NCBI GenBank assembly: GCA_030378035.1
Contig: JAUCGI010000033.1
Coordinates: 1 to 38,528 of the forward strand
Direction: 5' to 3'
From: Desulfobacterales bacterium HSG2
GTDB taxonomy: Bacteria; Desulfobacterota; Desulfobacteria; Desulfobacterales; 4be13
Length of the DNA: 38,528 nucleotides
The translations under genes were made by a program, and so were the position numbers. The notes beneath the pieces are model-generated. The model searched no databases and was not told the origin of the DNA. It worked only from the letters and a program-made list of their open reading frames with translations. Shown in pieces: positions 1 to 8,207 of this stretch (positions are counted from its first letter, which is position 1; every line of letters begins with the position of its first letter).

Positions 1-269
1 AATCAATAAGTTAATTTTTTATCGATTTTTAACAAACATACTTAAATTATTGATGATATCGATTTCATACTTAAATTATTGATGATATCGATTTTCATGC
101 GATTCCTATCCGTAAATTTTACATCTCTTGACATCTCTGTTCAACAATGTTAGAAGCTATGTAGTTTTATAAGGCAATTTGAAAACAGAGAGTAAAATGC
201 TTACAGATTCCGTTTTCTCTTGACACTTCCTCAAAAATGTATTTTTATTCAAGACAATTAGCAGAATTT
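1..269. other. upstream region of the dcw cluster
   Basis: This AT-rich stretch has no convincing gene, and mraZ, which usually precedes rsmH, is not present in it. It contains a 29-bp tandem direct repeat at 37-94 and a TTGACA at 128-133 that could be a -35 box, but no good -10 box at the right distance. A second TTGACA at 220-225 is too close to the gene to be its promoter. The cluster promoter is therefore not resolved. Confidence 0.5.
37..94. repeat. 29-bp tandem direct repeat, two copies
   Basis: Positions 37-65 and 66-94 are identical 29-mers beginning CATACTTAAATTATTGATGA. They are immediately adjacent, with no spacer. They lie upstream of the first dcw gene. They could be a duplicated operator or simple slippage; nothing in the sequence decides this. 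Confidence 0.85.
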
Positions 270-1262
270 ATGCCATACAAACATATTCCCATAATGTTGG
301 ATGAAGTGGTCCGGTATCTTGATTGCAAGCCGGGAAAAATTTATGTTGATTGTACCCTTGGCGGTTCAGGTCATGCACAGGCTATTTTGGAAAAGATTAT
401 GCCGGACGGGTTTCTGATAGGCATAGATCAGGATAAGGATGCAATAAACAACGCGAAAGAGGTGCTGAAATCATACATATCAGAAAAAAATATTCACCTT
501 TCCCATATGAATTTTGTACGCCTCGGGGATATTCTTTCGGAACTGAACATTCTGTCGGTTGATGGTATTCTTCTTGATCTGGGTGTTTCACTTCATCAAC
601 TGAAGGCCGGAGGCCGGGGCTTCAGTTTCAGCAGGGATGAGCCGCTTGATATGCGGATGAACACAGAATCGGACATAAGGGCGGAAGATATAATCAACGG
701 GATGTCGGAAAAACGCCTTGAAAAAATTTTTAAGGAATACGGGGAGGAACGCTGGGCAAGACCCATTGCAAGGAAGATTGTAAAGACAAGAACGCGTGAA
801 AAAATTCGTTCAAGCAGCCAGTTGGCGCGGATTGTGTGTGACGCGGTTCCAATCGTCAATCGAAAATCCTCAATTGTCAATCAGAGGATTCATCCGGCCA
901 CACGAATATTTATGGCGCTCAGAATTGCTGTCAACAAGGAACTTGAACGACTTGACCGGTTTATGAAAGGCATCGAAGCTGACAAAGCATCTGTTCTGAA
1001 ACCCGGAGGCCGTCTCTGTGTTCTGTCATTTCATTCCCTTGAAGATCGGATTGTAAAACATCGGATAAAGGCCATGGAAAAGGGGTGCATCTGTCCGCCG
1101 GGCTTTCCGAAATGTGTTTGTAACAAAGAAAGCGTGTTACGCAATCTGACAAAAAAAGTGCAACGGCCTGCTGAGAAAGAAGTTGCAATGAATCCCATGG
1201 CAAGAAGCGCGAAACTGAGAGCAGCAGAAAAGATTTCGGAAATTGGAAATTACAGACTTTAA
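270..1262 (+). CDS. rsmH: 16S rRNA (cytosine1402-N4)-methyltransferase RsmH (MraW)
   Basis: RsmH uses S-adenosylmethionine to methylate N4 of C1402 in the 16S rRNA P-site and is normally an early dcw gene. The protein opens with the family start MPYKHIPIMLDEVV. It then shows a SAM-binding glycine loop (GGSGHAQAIL), the acidic DQD that follows it, DGILLDLGVS, a DMRM motif, and the C-terminal signature HPATRIFMALRIAVN followed by LSFHSLEDRIVK. An in-frame ATG at 237 would add 11 residues. I chose 270 because family members begin there, although neither start has a clear ribosome binding site. Between VCDAVP and RIHPATR is an unusual stretch read from five degenerate 7-bp units (851-885). Length is about 330 residues, slightly above the usual 310-315, as expected from the insert. 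The stop codon lies in a degenerate palindromic repeat. Confidence 0.95.
   Translation: MPYKHIPIMLDEVVRYLDCKPGKIYVDCTLGGSGHAQAILEKIMPDGFLIGIDQDKDAINNAKEVLKSYISEKNIHLSHMNFVRLGDILSELNILSVDGILLDLGVSLHQLKAGGRGFSFSRDEPLDMRMNTESDIRAEDIINGMSEKRLEKIFKEYGEERWARPIARKIVKTRTREKIRSSSQLARIVCDAVPIVNRKSSIVNQRIHPATRIFMALRIAVNKELERLDRFMKGIEADKASVLKPGGRLCVLSFHSLEDRIVKHRIKAMEKGCICPPGFPKCVCNKESVLRNLTKKVQRPAEKEVAMNPMARSAKLRAAEKISEIGNYRL
851..885 (+). repeat. degenerate heptanucleotide array inside rsmH
   Basis: Five consecutive 7-mers fit the pattern AATNNNN: AATCGTC, AATCGAA, AATCCTC, AATTGTC, AATCAGA. They encode the residues IVNRKSSIVNQ just before the conserved HPATR motif. This is the oldest-looking (most diverged) of the in-gene arrays. 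Confidence 0.7.
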
Positions 1263-1308
1263 GTTCTGGCGATTAGGCCGCCTAAACTCCGGAACTACGA
1301 ATTTAAAA
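1257..1308. repeat. degenerate copy of a dispersed palindromic element
   Basis: The core TTAGGCCGCCTAAA (1273-1286) and the right arm CCGGAACTACGAATTTAAA match the perfect palindrome at 21011-21058. The left arm (TTTAAGTTCTGGCG) is eroded. The rsmH stop codon is inside the left arm. The hairpin may act as a processing or termination signal between rsmH and ftsL. Confidence 0.6.
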
Positions 1309-1560
1309 CGGATTGAATACTCTCTGTACCCCATTGATTTATCTTATAAGGTGATTTATTTAAAGAAAAGGATACTAAAAAAAGGGCATCCTTCACAAAA
1401 GCCGAAAGCAGTTTACTTTTTCCCGATCAGGGATTAAGGGTCGTCTGGAAGCCTTAACACTTAACAGTTAACACCCGGAAGTGTGAACTGACACCGGAAG
1501 TGTAACTGACAAATGAAGGATGCCTAAAAAAAAATTTGCAAAACCATCCGGGGGATAAAA
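1309..1560. repeat. rsmH-ftsL spacer with short repeats
   Basis: No gene is seen. The spacer carries GGCATCCTTCA near 1385 and its inverse TGAAGGATGCC near 1514, so the 140-bp block between them is bounded by an 11-bp inverted repeat with A-rich outer flanks. Inside are 7-mers CTTAACA, CTTAACA, GTTAACA (about 1452-1473) and a tandem duplication beginning CCGGAAGTGT. A 22-bp segment at 1504-1525 recurs exactly at 5279-5300. The block may be another short mobile element. Confidence 0.6.
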
Positions 1561-1836
1561 TTGAAGAAGTCTGAACTGAAAACAATAGGGATATGGATTA
1601 TCCTCATGTCAATCTTTATGGCGCAACTCTTTTTCTATACATGGTGCAGAGTTCAGTGTTTTCGGATCGGATATAAGATATCAGAGGAAACGGACAAACA
1701 CCGAGAACTTGTCGCCTTGCAAAACAACTTGAAAATTGAATTCGCCAGACTGAAATCCCCGAAACGGATTTCGGAAATTGCAAACCGGCTGGGTTTGACA
1801 AACCCCACACCGGAACAAATGATTATCATTCCCTGA
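1561..1836 (+). CDS. ftsL: cell division protein FtsL
   Basis: FtsL is a small bitopic membrane protein that forms a coiled coil with FtsB/DivIC and helps recruit and activate FtsWI at the septum. The 91-residue product has a short basic N-terminus, one hydrophobic segment at about residues 9-28, and a heptad-rich helical region (about 35-65). It ends with the usual RISEIANRLGLTNPTPEQMIII, typical of FtsL tails in this phylum. The start is TTG at 1561, preceded by GGGGGATAAAA, a plausible ribosome binding site. Assignment rests on position between rsmH and ftsI, length and topology, because FtsL sequences are poorly conserved. Confidence 0.85.
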   Translation: MKKSELKTIGIWIILMSIFMAQLFFYTWCRVQCFRIGYKISEETDKHRELVALQNNLKIEFARLKSPKRISEIANRLGLTNPTPEQMIIIP

Positions 1837-1895
1837 AAAGAGGTCCGCCATTGCCGGAAACTTGCCCTGACAGCCCGGAAGACAGGAGTAAAAAC

Positions 1896-3641
1896 ATGAA
1901 AGCCATTGAAAGAAAACGTATAAGGATGCGTATTGTCGTTGTTGGTTTCTTTTTTATGATTTTTTTCTCGGTCATCGGCTTAAAGGTGATATATTTGCAG
2001 GCTTTCTGTCCGTGGCTGCATGAGAGGGCAGTGGATGAACGCGAAAAATCTCTCATATTTCATGGAAAACGCGGAACAATATATGACACAAATGGCAGGG
2101 AGATGGCTGTAACCTCCGCGGATGTGGAATCCATCGCAGCGCACCCGCCGTATATCAGGAATGCGGGTGACACATCAGAAATACTTGCAAAAACACTGGG
2201 AATCGATGTGAAAGAACTGAATACAAAACTCACATCCGACAAATCGTTTATATGGATCAAACGCCAGGTCGGGCCCAGGAAAACAGAGGCCCTCAAAGCG
2301 TTTAAGTTCAAAGGTATCGGTTTCATACCTGAACACAGCCGTTTCTATCCGAACGGGATGCTTGCCGGGCAGATAATCGGGTTCACAGGCATAGATGACC
2401 GCGGTTTGGAGGGGATCGAGTTTTATTATGACACCCGGCTGAAGGGCAGGGATTACAAATTAAAAGTTCTGAAAGACGGATATGACCGAAAATTTGATAC
2501 CCAGGTAAACGCAGATCAGAAATACAGCGGGAATAATATCATCCTGACCATTGACAAAACAATTCAGTTCATCACCGAGAGTGCTCTGGAAGAGGCAGTT
2601 ACAGACTTTTCAGCCAAGTCCGGGATAGCGGCCGTCATGGACCCCGGAACAGGCGCGATACTGGCGCTGGCCCATGCCCCTCTTTTCAACCCGAATTTCT
2701 TTGGAAAATTTGACAGGGAACTATGGAGAAACAAAGCGATCACAGATCCGTTTGAACCGGGTTCGACAATGAAAATATTCAGCGCGGCGGCGGCAATGGA
2801 ATTCGGATGCAAGCCGGACACCATCTTTTTTTGTGAAAAGGGCGCGTATCAGATCGGGGATGATGTTGTCCACGACTCCCGCGCTCACGGATGGCTGTCT
2901 CTGGGAAAAATCATAAAATATTCCAGTAACATCGGTATTATAAAGGTCAGCGAAATGATCGGTTCCCGCATGCTTTACAAAACCCTTCGTGACTTCGGTT
3001 TCGGGGAAAAGACCGGAATTGACTGCCCGGGGGAGACAGCCGGGGCTTTGTCATCTTACAGGCGATGGTCAAAGATTGACGCGGGGGCAATATCCTTCGG
3101 ACACGGAATTTCTGTATCCTGCATGCAACTGCTCACAGCCGTCTCCGCAATTGCCAACGGAGGGATGCGCATGAAGCCTTATATTGTTCAGGCCATAACG
3201 GATCCGAACGGACATCCTGTGGAAAGTTTCGGTCCCAGCAAAATTCGGCGAGTCATTTCAGTGAAAACCGCCAAATCCCTTAAAAAGATGATGCGGTCCG
3301 TAGTTGAAAAGAAAGGTACAGGGGAAAAAGCCGCGCTCAAAGACTATTCTGTCTGCGGCAAGACAGGGACAGCCCAGAAAATTAATGGAAAAGGTGAATA
3401 TGCGGAAGGAAAATACATTGCTTCTTTTATCGGATTTGTGCCTGAGGAAAATCCCCAACTGGCGATTCTGGTTGTTGTTGATGAGCCTCTGAAAAATCAT
3501 TACGGCGGTACGGTGGCAGCGCCGGTATTCAGAAAGATCGCTTATGAAACCCTTAACTATATGAACATACCGCCCCGGCGCAAAGCGAGCAGTTTGACAG
3601 CAGTGATCAGTGGTCAGTGGTCGGTGGTCAGTCGCAATTGA
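1896..3641 (+). CDS. ftsI: peptidoglycan transpeptidase FtsI (PBP3)
   Basis: FtsI is the division-specific class B penicillin-binding protein that cross-links septal peptidoglycan together with FtsW. The start ATG at 1896 has AGGAG seven bases upstream. One membrane anchor lies at about residues 10-32. The PBP dimerisation domain follows (GKRGTIYDTNGREMA, then HSRFYPNGMLAGQIIGFTG). The transpeptidase domain has EPGSTMK with the active serine near residue 290, SSN near 343 and KTGTAQ near 488. The body ends normally at APVFRKIAYETLNYM. The last 13 or so residues (ISGQWSVVSRN) are read from a 7-bp repeat array, which also supplies the stop codon. No murE follows; murF begins in the same array and overlaps by up to 32 bases. 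Confidence 0.96.
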   Translation: MKAIERKRIRMRIVVVGFFFMIFFSVIGLKVIYLQAFCPWLHERAVDEREKSLIFHGKRGTIYDTNGREMAVTSADVESIAAHPPYIRNAGDTSEILAKTLGIDVKELNTKLTSDKSFIWIKRQVGPRKTEALKAFKFKGIGFIPEHSRFYPNGMLAGQIIGFTGIDDRGLEGIEFYYDTRLKGRDYKLKVLKDGYDRKFDTQVNADQKYSGNNIILTIDKTIQFITESALEEAVTDFSAKSGIAAVMDPGTGAILALAHAPLFNPNFFGKFDRELWRNKAITDPFEPGSTMKIFSAAAAMEFGCKPDTIFFCEKGAYQIGDDVVHDSRAHGWLSLGKIIKYSSNIGIIKVSEMIGSRMLYKTLRDFGFGEKTGIDCPGETAGALSSYRRWSKIDAGAISFGHGISVSCMQLLTAVSAIANGGMRMKPYIVQAITDPNGHPVESFGPSKIRRVISVKTAKSLKKMMRSVVEKKGTGEKAALKDYSVCGKTGTAQKINGKGEYAEGKYIASFIGFVPEENPQLAILVVVDEPLKNHYGGTVAAPVFRKIAYETLNYMNIPPRRKASSLTAVISGQWSVVSRN

Positions 3642-3797
3642 TGTCAGTGGTCAGTGGTCAGTGGTCAGTGGTCAGTCGCAATTGACAACGGACAACGGAC
3701 AACAGACAACGGTCAACGACGGACAACGGACAACGGACAACAGACAACCGACAACGGACAACGGACAACAGACAATGGACAACGGACAACGGACAAC
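3602..3797 (+). repeat. heptanucleotide array at the ftsI-murF junction
   Basis: The left part (about 3607-3676) is built from GTCAGTG units interrupted twice by TCGCAATTGA. The right part (about 3683-3797) is built from CAACGGA, CAACAGA and CAACCGA units. It encodes the FtsI C-terminus in one frame and the first 60 or so codons of the murF frame in another. Both strand orientations used are free of stops. murE would normally stand here. Confidence 0.9.
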
Positions 3798-5250
3798 ACC
3801 AACACCATGGACGATTGCTGAAATTCTTGCTGCAACAGGGGGAGAGCTTCTGTTTGAACTGGCAGCCGATTTCAGGTTTCAACTTTCAACTTTCAAGTTT
3901 TCAGGTATTTCCATCAATTCCCGAAAGATATTCTCTGACGAGGTGTTCGTTGCAATCAGAGGGGATGTTCATGACGGACACAATTTTACAGAGGATGTGC
4001 TTGAACAGGGAATTCGCGGTCTTATCATAAGCAGGGACAGAATCGGCGACCTGCCCATGGGAAAATGGCAGGATAAGGGGATTGTCTGTGTCGCGGTTGA
4101 CAACACCACCCGATCGCTCGGTCATCTTGCCGCTTTTAACCGGAAGCGTTCAAATGTTTCGGTTGCGGCAATCACAGGGTCAAATGGAAAAACCACCACG
4201 AAGGAGATGGTTGCCGAAACGGTTTCCCGACGTTTCTGCACATTGTCTTCCCGCGGAAGCTTCAACAATGAGATCGGACTCCCGTTAACCCTTCTTGGAC
4301 TTGGCGATTCCCATGAATGGGCGGTGGTGGAACTGGGGATGAACAATCCCGGGGAGATCGGAAAACTTTCTGAAATCTGTCTGCCGGATGTGGGCGTTAT
4401 TACAAATATCGGTCCCGCGCATATCGGAAGACTGGGGTCCATGGAAGCAATTATGAACGCCAAAGGGGAACTTCTGGAAAAAATCAGGCCGGGCGGAACC
4501 GCGGTTCTGAATGCTGACGATCCGAGGGTTGCGGCACTTGGTGACCAGTGCGCGGGGTTTGGCGTGCGGACTCTCTTTTATTCCGCGTCCCAAGATTTGA
4601 AAACTGAATCTCCGGTCCGCGCCCTGTCCGTAAAAGCGGACGGAATCGGAACTTTTTTTACTTTGGCACTGCCCGCGGAAAGCGTTCCGATTCATCTCCG
4701 TATCCCCGGCAGATTCATGGTTTCAAATGCTCTTGCCGCGGCATCTGTCGGATATGTGCTGGGTCTGTCCGCTCAGGAGATAAAGGCCGGTATTGAGGCG
4801 TTCAGACCCGTCCGGGGAAGGATGGATATTTTCAAAACAGGCAGCGGTGTCCATATTATTGACGATACTTACAATGCAAACCCGGAGTCCATGACAGCCG
4901 CGATAATGACCCTGAGATCATTAAAGGGCAGACACAGGGGAATCCTCGTTGCAGGGGATATGCTTGAGCTTGGGGAATATGCCGGAACCATGCACAAAAA
5001 AATCGGTTCGGTTGCTGCCGGATCGGATGTAGCGTTGCTCTATGCAGCAGGGGAGTTTGCGGAGACTGTCGCGGAAGGGGCCAGAAATGAAGGTATGGAT
5101 TCCCGGCATATTTTCACAGGAAGCAAATCAGAGATTATCGAAGACCTGACAACAGCGATCAGGCCGGGTGACTGGGTACTAGTTAAGGGATCCAGGGGAA
5201 TGCACATGGAAGAAATTGTACGAGGAGTCAGGGAATTCTTTAAGGTTTAA
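3610..5250 (+). CDS. murF: UDP-N-acetylmuramoyl-tripeptide--D-Ala-D-Ala ligase MurF
   Basis: MurF adds D-Ala-D-Ala to the UDP-MurNAc-tripeptide in the cytoplasm. The conserved body starts at WTIAEILAATGG (3808). The ATP loop GSNGKTTTKE is at about residues 190-199, followed by SFNNEIGLPLTLL, ELGMNNPGEI, NIGPAHIGRLGS and the C-terminal ligase domain with DDTYNANPESM. About 66 residues before the body come from a 7-bp array. Possible starts are GTG 3610 (used here) and ATG 3775 in the array. An ATG at 3807 is out of frame. None has a recognisable ribosome binding site, so translational coupling to ftsI is likely. A second degenerate array (3871-3904) adds residues before FSGISINSR. The core is normal length and all key motifs are present. 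Confidence 0.93.
   Translation: MVSGRWSVAIDVSGQWSVVSGQSQLTTDNGQQTTVNDGQRTTDNRQPTTDNGQQTMDNGQRTTPTPWTIAEILAATGGELLFELAADFRFQLSTFKFSGISINSRKIFSDEVFVAIRGDVHDGHNFTEDVLEQGIRGLIISRDRIGDLPMGKWQDKGIVCVAVDNTTRSLGHLAAFNRKRSNVSVAAITGSNGKTTTKEMVAETVSRRFCTLSSRGSFNNEIGLPLTLLGLGDSHEWAVVELGMNNPGEIGKLSEICLPDVGVITNIGPAHIGRLGSMEAIMNAKGELLEKIRPGGTAVLNADDPRVAALGDQCAGFGVRTLFYSASQDLKTESPVRALSVKADGIGTFFTLALPAESVPIHLRIPGRFMVSNALAAASVGYVLGLSAQEIKAGIEAFRPVRGRMDIFKTGSGVHIIDDTYNANPESMTAAIMTLRSLKGRHRGILVAGDMLELGEYAGTMHKKIGSVAAGSDVALLYAAGEFAETVAEGARNEGMDSRHIFTGSKSEIIEDLTTAIRPGDWVLVKGSRGMHMEEIVRGVREFFKV
3871..3904 (+). repeat. degenerate heptanucleotide array inside murF
   Basis: Units TTCAGGT, TTCAACT, TTCAACT, TTCAAGT follow one another at 3871-3898. 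They encode residues such as FRFQLSTFK in the N-terminal UDP-sugar-binding domain, just before FSGISINSRKI. In ordinary MurF proteins this is a short loop. Confidence 0.7.
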
Positions 5251-5300
5251 GGGTTAAGGGTTTCCGGCATCCGGCCTTAACTGACAAATGAAGGATGCCT
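5242..5300. repeat. short TTAAGGG heptamers and dispersed 22-bp repeat
   Basis: The murF stop codon is followed by GGTTTAAGGGTTAAGGGTTT, a short run of the TTAAGGG heptamer that forms the ftsA-ftsZ array. Positions 5279-5300 repeat exactly the 22 bp found at 1504-1525 before ftsL. These look like the recurring spacer material of this cluster. Confidence 0.65.
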
Positions 5301-5373
5301 GTATTTTCACGGTAAATTAAACAGACACAATAATAACAACAATTTCCCCGATGATGAAAAACGGGGACAGTAA

Positions 5374-5497
5374 GGAGGAGTGCTAAAATGAAATTTTAGC
5401 ACATTTTTTCAAAGGGCCGCGGGCCTGAGGCGGTACCGGCATTTTATTTTGGCACTCCCGGCGGGTTTGTGCTAAAATTTTATTTTAGCACTCCTCC
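5374..5497. repeat. 124-bp REPIN-like element upstream of mraY
   Basis: The element has 16-bp perfect terminal inverted repeats, GGAGGAGTGCTAAAAT at 5374-5389 and its complement at 5482-5497. Each end is also a perfect hairpin by itself: GTGCTAAAAT, a 3-nt loop, then ATTTTAGCAC (5380-5402 and 5469-5491). Two inverted palindromes around a GC-rich spacer is the layout of a REP doublet (REPIN). It sits directly in front of mraY, replacing any normal leader. The left hairpin also contains GGAGG followed by ATGAAATTTTAG, a three-codon frame that may be accidental. Confidence 0.85.
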
Positions 5498-5516
5498 CCA
5501 AATCGTAAATAATTTT

Positions 5517-6596
5517 ATGCTTTATCACCTGTTATATCCGCTTCATACGACAATATCGGCTTTTAATGTGTTCCGATATATTACTTTCCGGACCATCTAT
5601 GCCAGCCTGACCGCTTTTTTTATATGTTTTTTTATGGGCCCGTGGGTTATCCGGAAACTGACTGAAATGCAGATCGGGCAGTATATCCAGGAAGATGGGC
5701 CGGAAGCTCATCACAAGAAGGCCGGAACCCCGACCATGGGCGGCACACTGATCGTCTTTTCCATTGTTTTTTCAACGCTCCTCTGGACGGATCTGACCAA
5801 TTGTTATATATGGGCGATTCTTCTTATTACTGTCGGATATGGCGTTGTCGGCTTTATTGATGACTATCTCATGTTGAGCAAAAAGAGAAACAGGGGACTG
5901 AGCGCCCGGGACAAGTTTCTGATGCAGACGATACTGGCAGGCGGAGTGGGGACATTTGTTTATTTATGTCCGAACTTCAACACTCATGTGACCATTCCGC
6001 TCTTTAAAAATATTTCACCGGATCTCGGATGGGGATATATCATCTTTGCAGTGTTTGTCATTGTGGGAACATCAAATGCGGTCAATCTCACAGACGGCCT
6101 TGACGGTCTTGCCATAGGGCCGGTGATTATTGCTGCGGTGACATATATGCTTTTTGCTTATGTGGCCGGTCATGTCAGGATCGCCGATTATTTGCAGATC
6201 ACTTATGTTGACGGAAGCGGGGAGATCACCATTTTCTGCGGGATACTGGCCGGAGCAGGTCTCGGTTTTTTGTGGTTCAACACTTATCCGGCACAGATTT
6301 TCATGGGAGATGTGGGATCGCTCTCTCTCGGCGGTGCCATCGGCACTGTGGCTGTCATCACAAAACAGGAACTCATGCTGATTCTGGTAGGCGGCCTTTT
6401 TGTTATCGAAGCCCTGTCCGTGATTTTCCAGGTGGGGTTTTTCAAAATGACAAACGGCCGCAGAATTTTCAGAATGGCACCCCTGCATCACCATTTTGAA
6501 TTAAAAGGATGGCCCGAACCAAAAGTTATCATCCGATTCTGGATTATTGCAATTGCGCTTGCGCTTATTTCCCTGAGCACTTTGAAGCTCAGGTAG
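5517..6596 (+). CDS. mraY: phospho-N-acetylmuramoyl-pentapeptide-transferase MraY
   Basis: MraY is the inner-membrane enzyme that transfers phospho-MurNAc-pentapeptide to undecaprenyl phosphate to make lipid I. The 359-residue protein matches the family length and has about ten hydrophobic segments. Visible signatures are [38 protein letters not shown] (the catalytic aspartates), [28 protein letters not shown] and the histidine loop [17 protein letters not shown]. An in-frame GTG at 5469 lies inside the REPIN, so I chose ATG 5517, where family members begin. No strong ribosome binding site is seen (CCTCCCC is in the wrong sense). The gene runs into a heptamer array before murD. Confidence 0.96.
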   Translation: MLYHLLYPLHTTISAFNVFRYITFRTIYASLTAFFICFFMGPWVIRKLTEMQIGQYIQEDGPEAHHKKAGTPTMGGTLIVFSIVFSTLLWTDLTNCYIWAILLITVGYGVVGFIDDYLMLSKKRNRGLSARDKFLMQTILAGGVGTFVYLCPNFNTHVTIPLFKNISPDLGWGYIIFAVFVIVGTSNAVNLTDGLDGLAIGPVIIAAVTYMLFAYVAGHVRIADYLQITYVDGSGEITIFCGILAGAGLGFLWFNTYPAQIFMGDVGSLSLGGAIGTVAVITKQELMLILVGGLFVIEALSVIFQVGFFKMTNGRRIFRMAPLHHHFELKGWPEPKVIIRFWIIAIALALISLSTLKLR

Positions 6597-6598
6597 GA

Positions 6599-6727
6599 TG
6601 GTCAGTTGTCCGTTGTTTGTTGTCCGTTGTTAATGGTTCTTGGTCAAACCGACCAGCAACTGACAACAAACAACTGACAACTGACAACAAACAACTGACA
6701 ACAAACAACTGACAACTGACAACTGAC
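6599..6727. repeat. inverted heptanucleotide arrays between mraY and murD
   Basis: The left arm (about 6600-6643) has units such as GTTGTCC and GTTGTTT. The right arm (about 6657-6727) has complementary units CAACTGA and CAACAAA. The centre is GGTCAAACCGACC. The two arms can pair into a long imperfect hairpin. The right arm runs to the base before the murD ATG, so murD has no conventional ribosome binding site. Confidence 0.88.
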
Positions 6728-8110
6728 ATGAAAATTGCAGACAAAAATATTCTCGTCGTGGGTCTCGGCATGTCTGGGGCGGCTACTGCTTGCTTTTTAA
6801 AAAAGAGGGGCGCGGTCGTTACTGTGACGGATATGGCGAAAGCGGAAGAACTGGGCGATTACGCGCCGATGATGCGGGAGTTGGGTGTCCGGACAGAGTT
6901 CGGGGAGCATCGGATTGAAACATTTGAGAACGCGGATTTCATTGTGATAAGCCCCGGAGTTCCCCATACCATACCGCCGATAAAAGCGGCTCAGGAAAAA
7001 GGGGTTGCTGTACTGGGTGAGATTGAGCTGGCATCCAGATTCATACAGGCGCCGATTGTCGCCATCACCGGCACCAACGGTAAAACCACCACAACAAAGC
7101 TTGTGGGCAAAATGCTTGAGGCGTCAGGATTTACTGTTTTTGTGGGCGGAAACATCGGGAATCCCCTGATTCGTTATGCGGATAATGGGGAAAAAGCCGA
7201 TATTGTTGTGGCTGAAGTCAGCAGTTTCCAACTCGATACCATTGATACATTCAGGCCCGAGGTGGGGGTTTTGCTGAACATCACAGAGGATCATCTGGAC
7301 CGCTATCCCAATTTCACAGCTTATGCCAGAAGCAAGGGCCGGATATTTGAAAACCAGCAGGAAAATGATTCCGCAGTTTTGGACAGCACGGATCCGATTG
7401 TCAGTTCGGTCACTGAACACATTAAGAGCAGGAAACTGGAAACTGGAAACTGGATGCTTGATGCTGGGAGCAAGTATCCAGCATCCAGTATCCAGCATCC
7501 AGCATCCAGTATCCAGCATCCAGCATCCAGCATCCAGCATCCAGCATCCAGCATCCAGCTCATGGGCAGACACAACATGGAAAATGTTTCTGCCGCATCT
7601 CTCGCGGCGCTGGCTGTGGGCGGAACCCCGGAAGGGATACAATCCGCTCTGAATAATTTCAAAGTTCCGCGGCATCGGCTTGAATATGTTGCAACGATAA
7701 ATGATGTCATGTATTTCGATGATTCAAAGGCGACAAACTCGGACGCGGTGGCAAGGGCGCTTGAATGCTTTGACAAACCTGTTATCCTGATTATGGGGGG
7801 GCGGGGTAAAGGGATCGGCCGAAAATTCAAAGCGGATTCCATATTAAGGAATCGGGTGTCTCAGCACACGAAAAAGCTCATTGCCATAGGGGAAAGCAGG
7901 AGAGATATAAAATCCGAATTCAAAGATGTTGTATTAATAACCATGGCGTCTTCAATGGAAGACGCGGTTTCTCAGGCATACCATGAGGCAGAACCGGGGG
8001 ATGTGGTGCTTTTATCCCCTGCCTGTTCAAGTTTTGATATGTATCGCAGTTACGCGGAACGGGGAGAAACTTTCTGCCAGGCAGTCAGGGAATTGAATGT
8101 TGAATATTAA
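6728..8110 (+). CDS. murD: UDP-N-acetylmuramoylalanine--D-glutamate ligase MurD
   Basis: MurD adds D-Glu to UDP-MurNAc-L-Ala. The N-terminal Rossmann domain has [10 protein letters not shown], the ATP loop [10 protein letters not shown] lies at about residues 116-125, then [38 protein letters not shown]-like [21 protein letters not shown] and GGRGKGI. Residues about 235-278, between SVTEHIKS and LMGRHNMEN, are read from a 7-bp array and contain KLETGNW, WMLDAG and several PASSIQH repeats. They replace the beta-rich part of the central domain normally found there, so total length (460) is near normal. The catalytic motifs on both sides are intact, arguing for a working enzyme with a repetitive loop, but this is not proven by sequence. 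The C-terminus (LNVEY) also lies in short TTGAAT repeats. Confidence 0.94.
   Translation: MKIADKNILVVGLGMSGAATACFLKKRGAVVTVTDMAKAEELGDYAPMMRELGVRTEFGEHRIETFENADFIVISPGVPHTIPPIKAAQEKGVAVLGEIELASRFIQAPIVAITGTNGKTTTTKLVGKMLEASGFTVFVGGNIGNPLIRYADNGEKADIVVAEVSSFQLDTIDTFRPEVGVLLNITEDHLDRYPNFTAYARSKGRIFENQQENDSAVLDSTDPIVSSVTEHIKSRKLETGNWMLDAGSKYPASSIQHPASSIQHPASSIQHPASSIQLMGRHNMENVSAASLAALAVGGTPEGIQSALNNFKVPRHRLEYVATINDVMYFDDSKATNSDAVARALECFDKPVILIMGGRGKGIGRKFKADSILRNRVSQHTKKLIAIGESRRDIKSEFKDVVLITMASSMEDAVSQAYHEAEPGDVVLLSPACSSFDMYRSYAERGETFCQAVRELNVEY
7431..7560 (+). repeat. inverted heptanucleotide arrays inside murD
   Basis: Units AAACTGG (three copies) lead into CTGGATG and TTGATGC. After the centre GGGAGCAAG come about ten units of the complementary CCAGCAT/CCAGTAT type. 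Left and right parts can pair. The strand read as murD gives the heptapeptide PASSIQH. The opposite strand gives WMLDAGC and is also open, which creates long spurious antisense frames. Confidence 0.92.
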
Positions 8111-8207
8111 CGCGATGTGAAACACAGAGGCGCGGAGACAGAATCCTCGGTGTTCTCTGTGGTTTGAAAAAGTTGCATAACGTAATATTGAATATTGAGG
8201 TTTGATA

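Noticed and set aside
1243..1437. Small frame after rsmH
   Set aside because: It overlaps the palindromic element and spacer repeats, with no conserved sequence.
3658..3882. Antisense frame with LSVVRC repeats over the ftsI-murF junction
   Set aside because: It is an array translation without any recognisable domain.
5388..5399. Three-codon gene ATG AAA TTT TAG with GGAGG
   Set aside because: It is formed by the palindrome itself. It is mentioned as a curiosity in findings but not annotated as a gene.
7124..7842. Long antisense frames over murD with WMLDAGC repeats
   Set aside because: They are open only because both strands of the CCAGCAT array lack stops. The conserved MurD protein is on the other strand.
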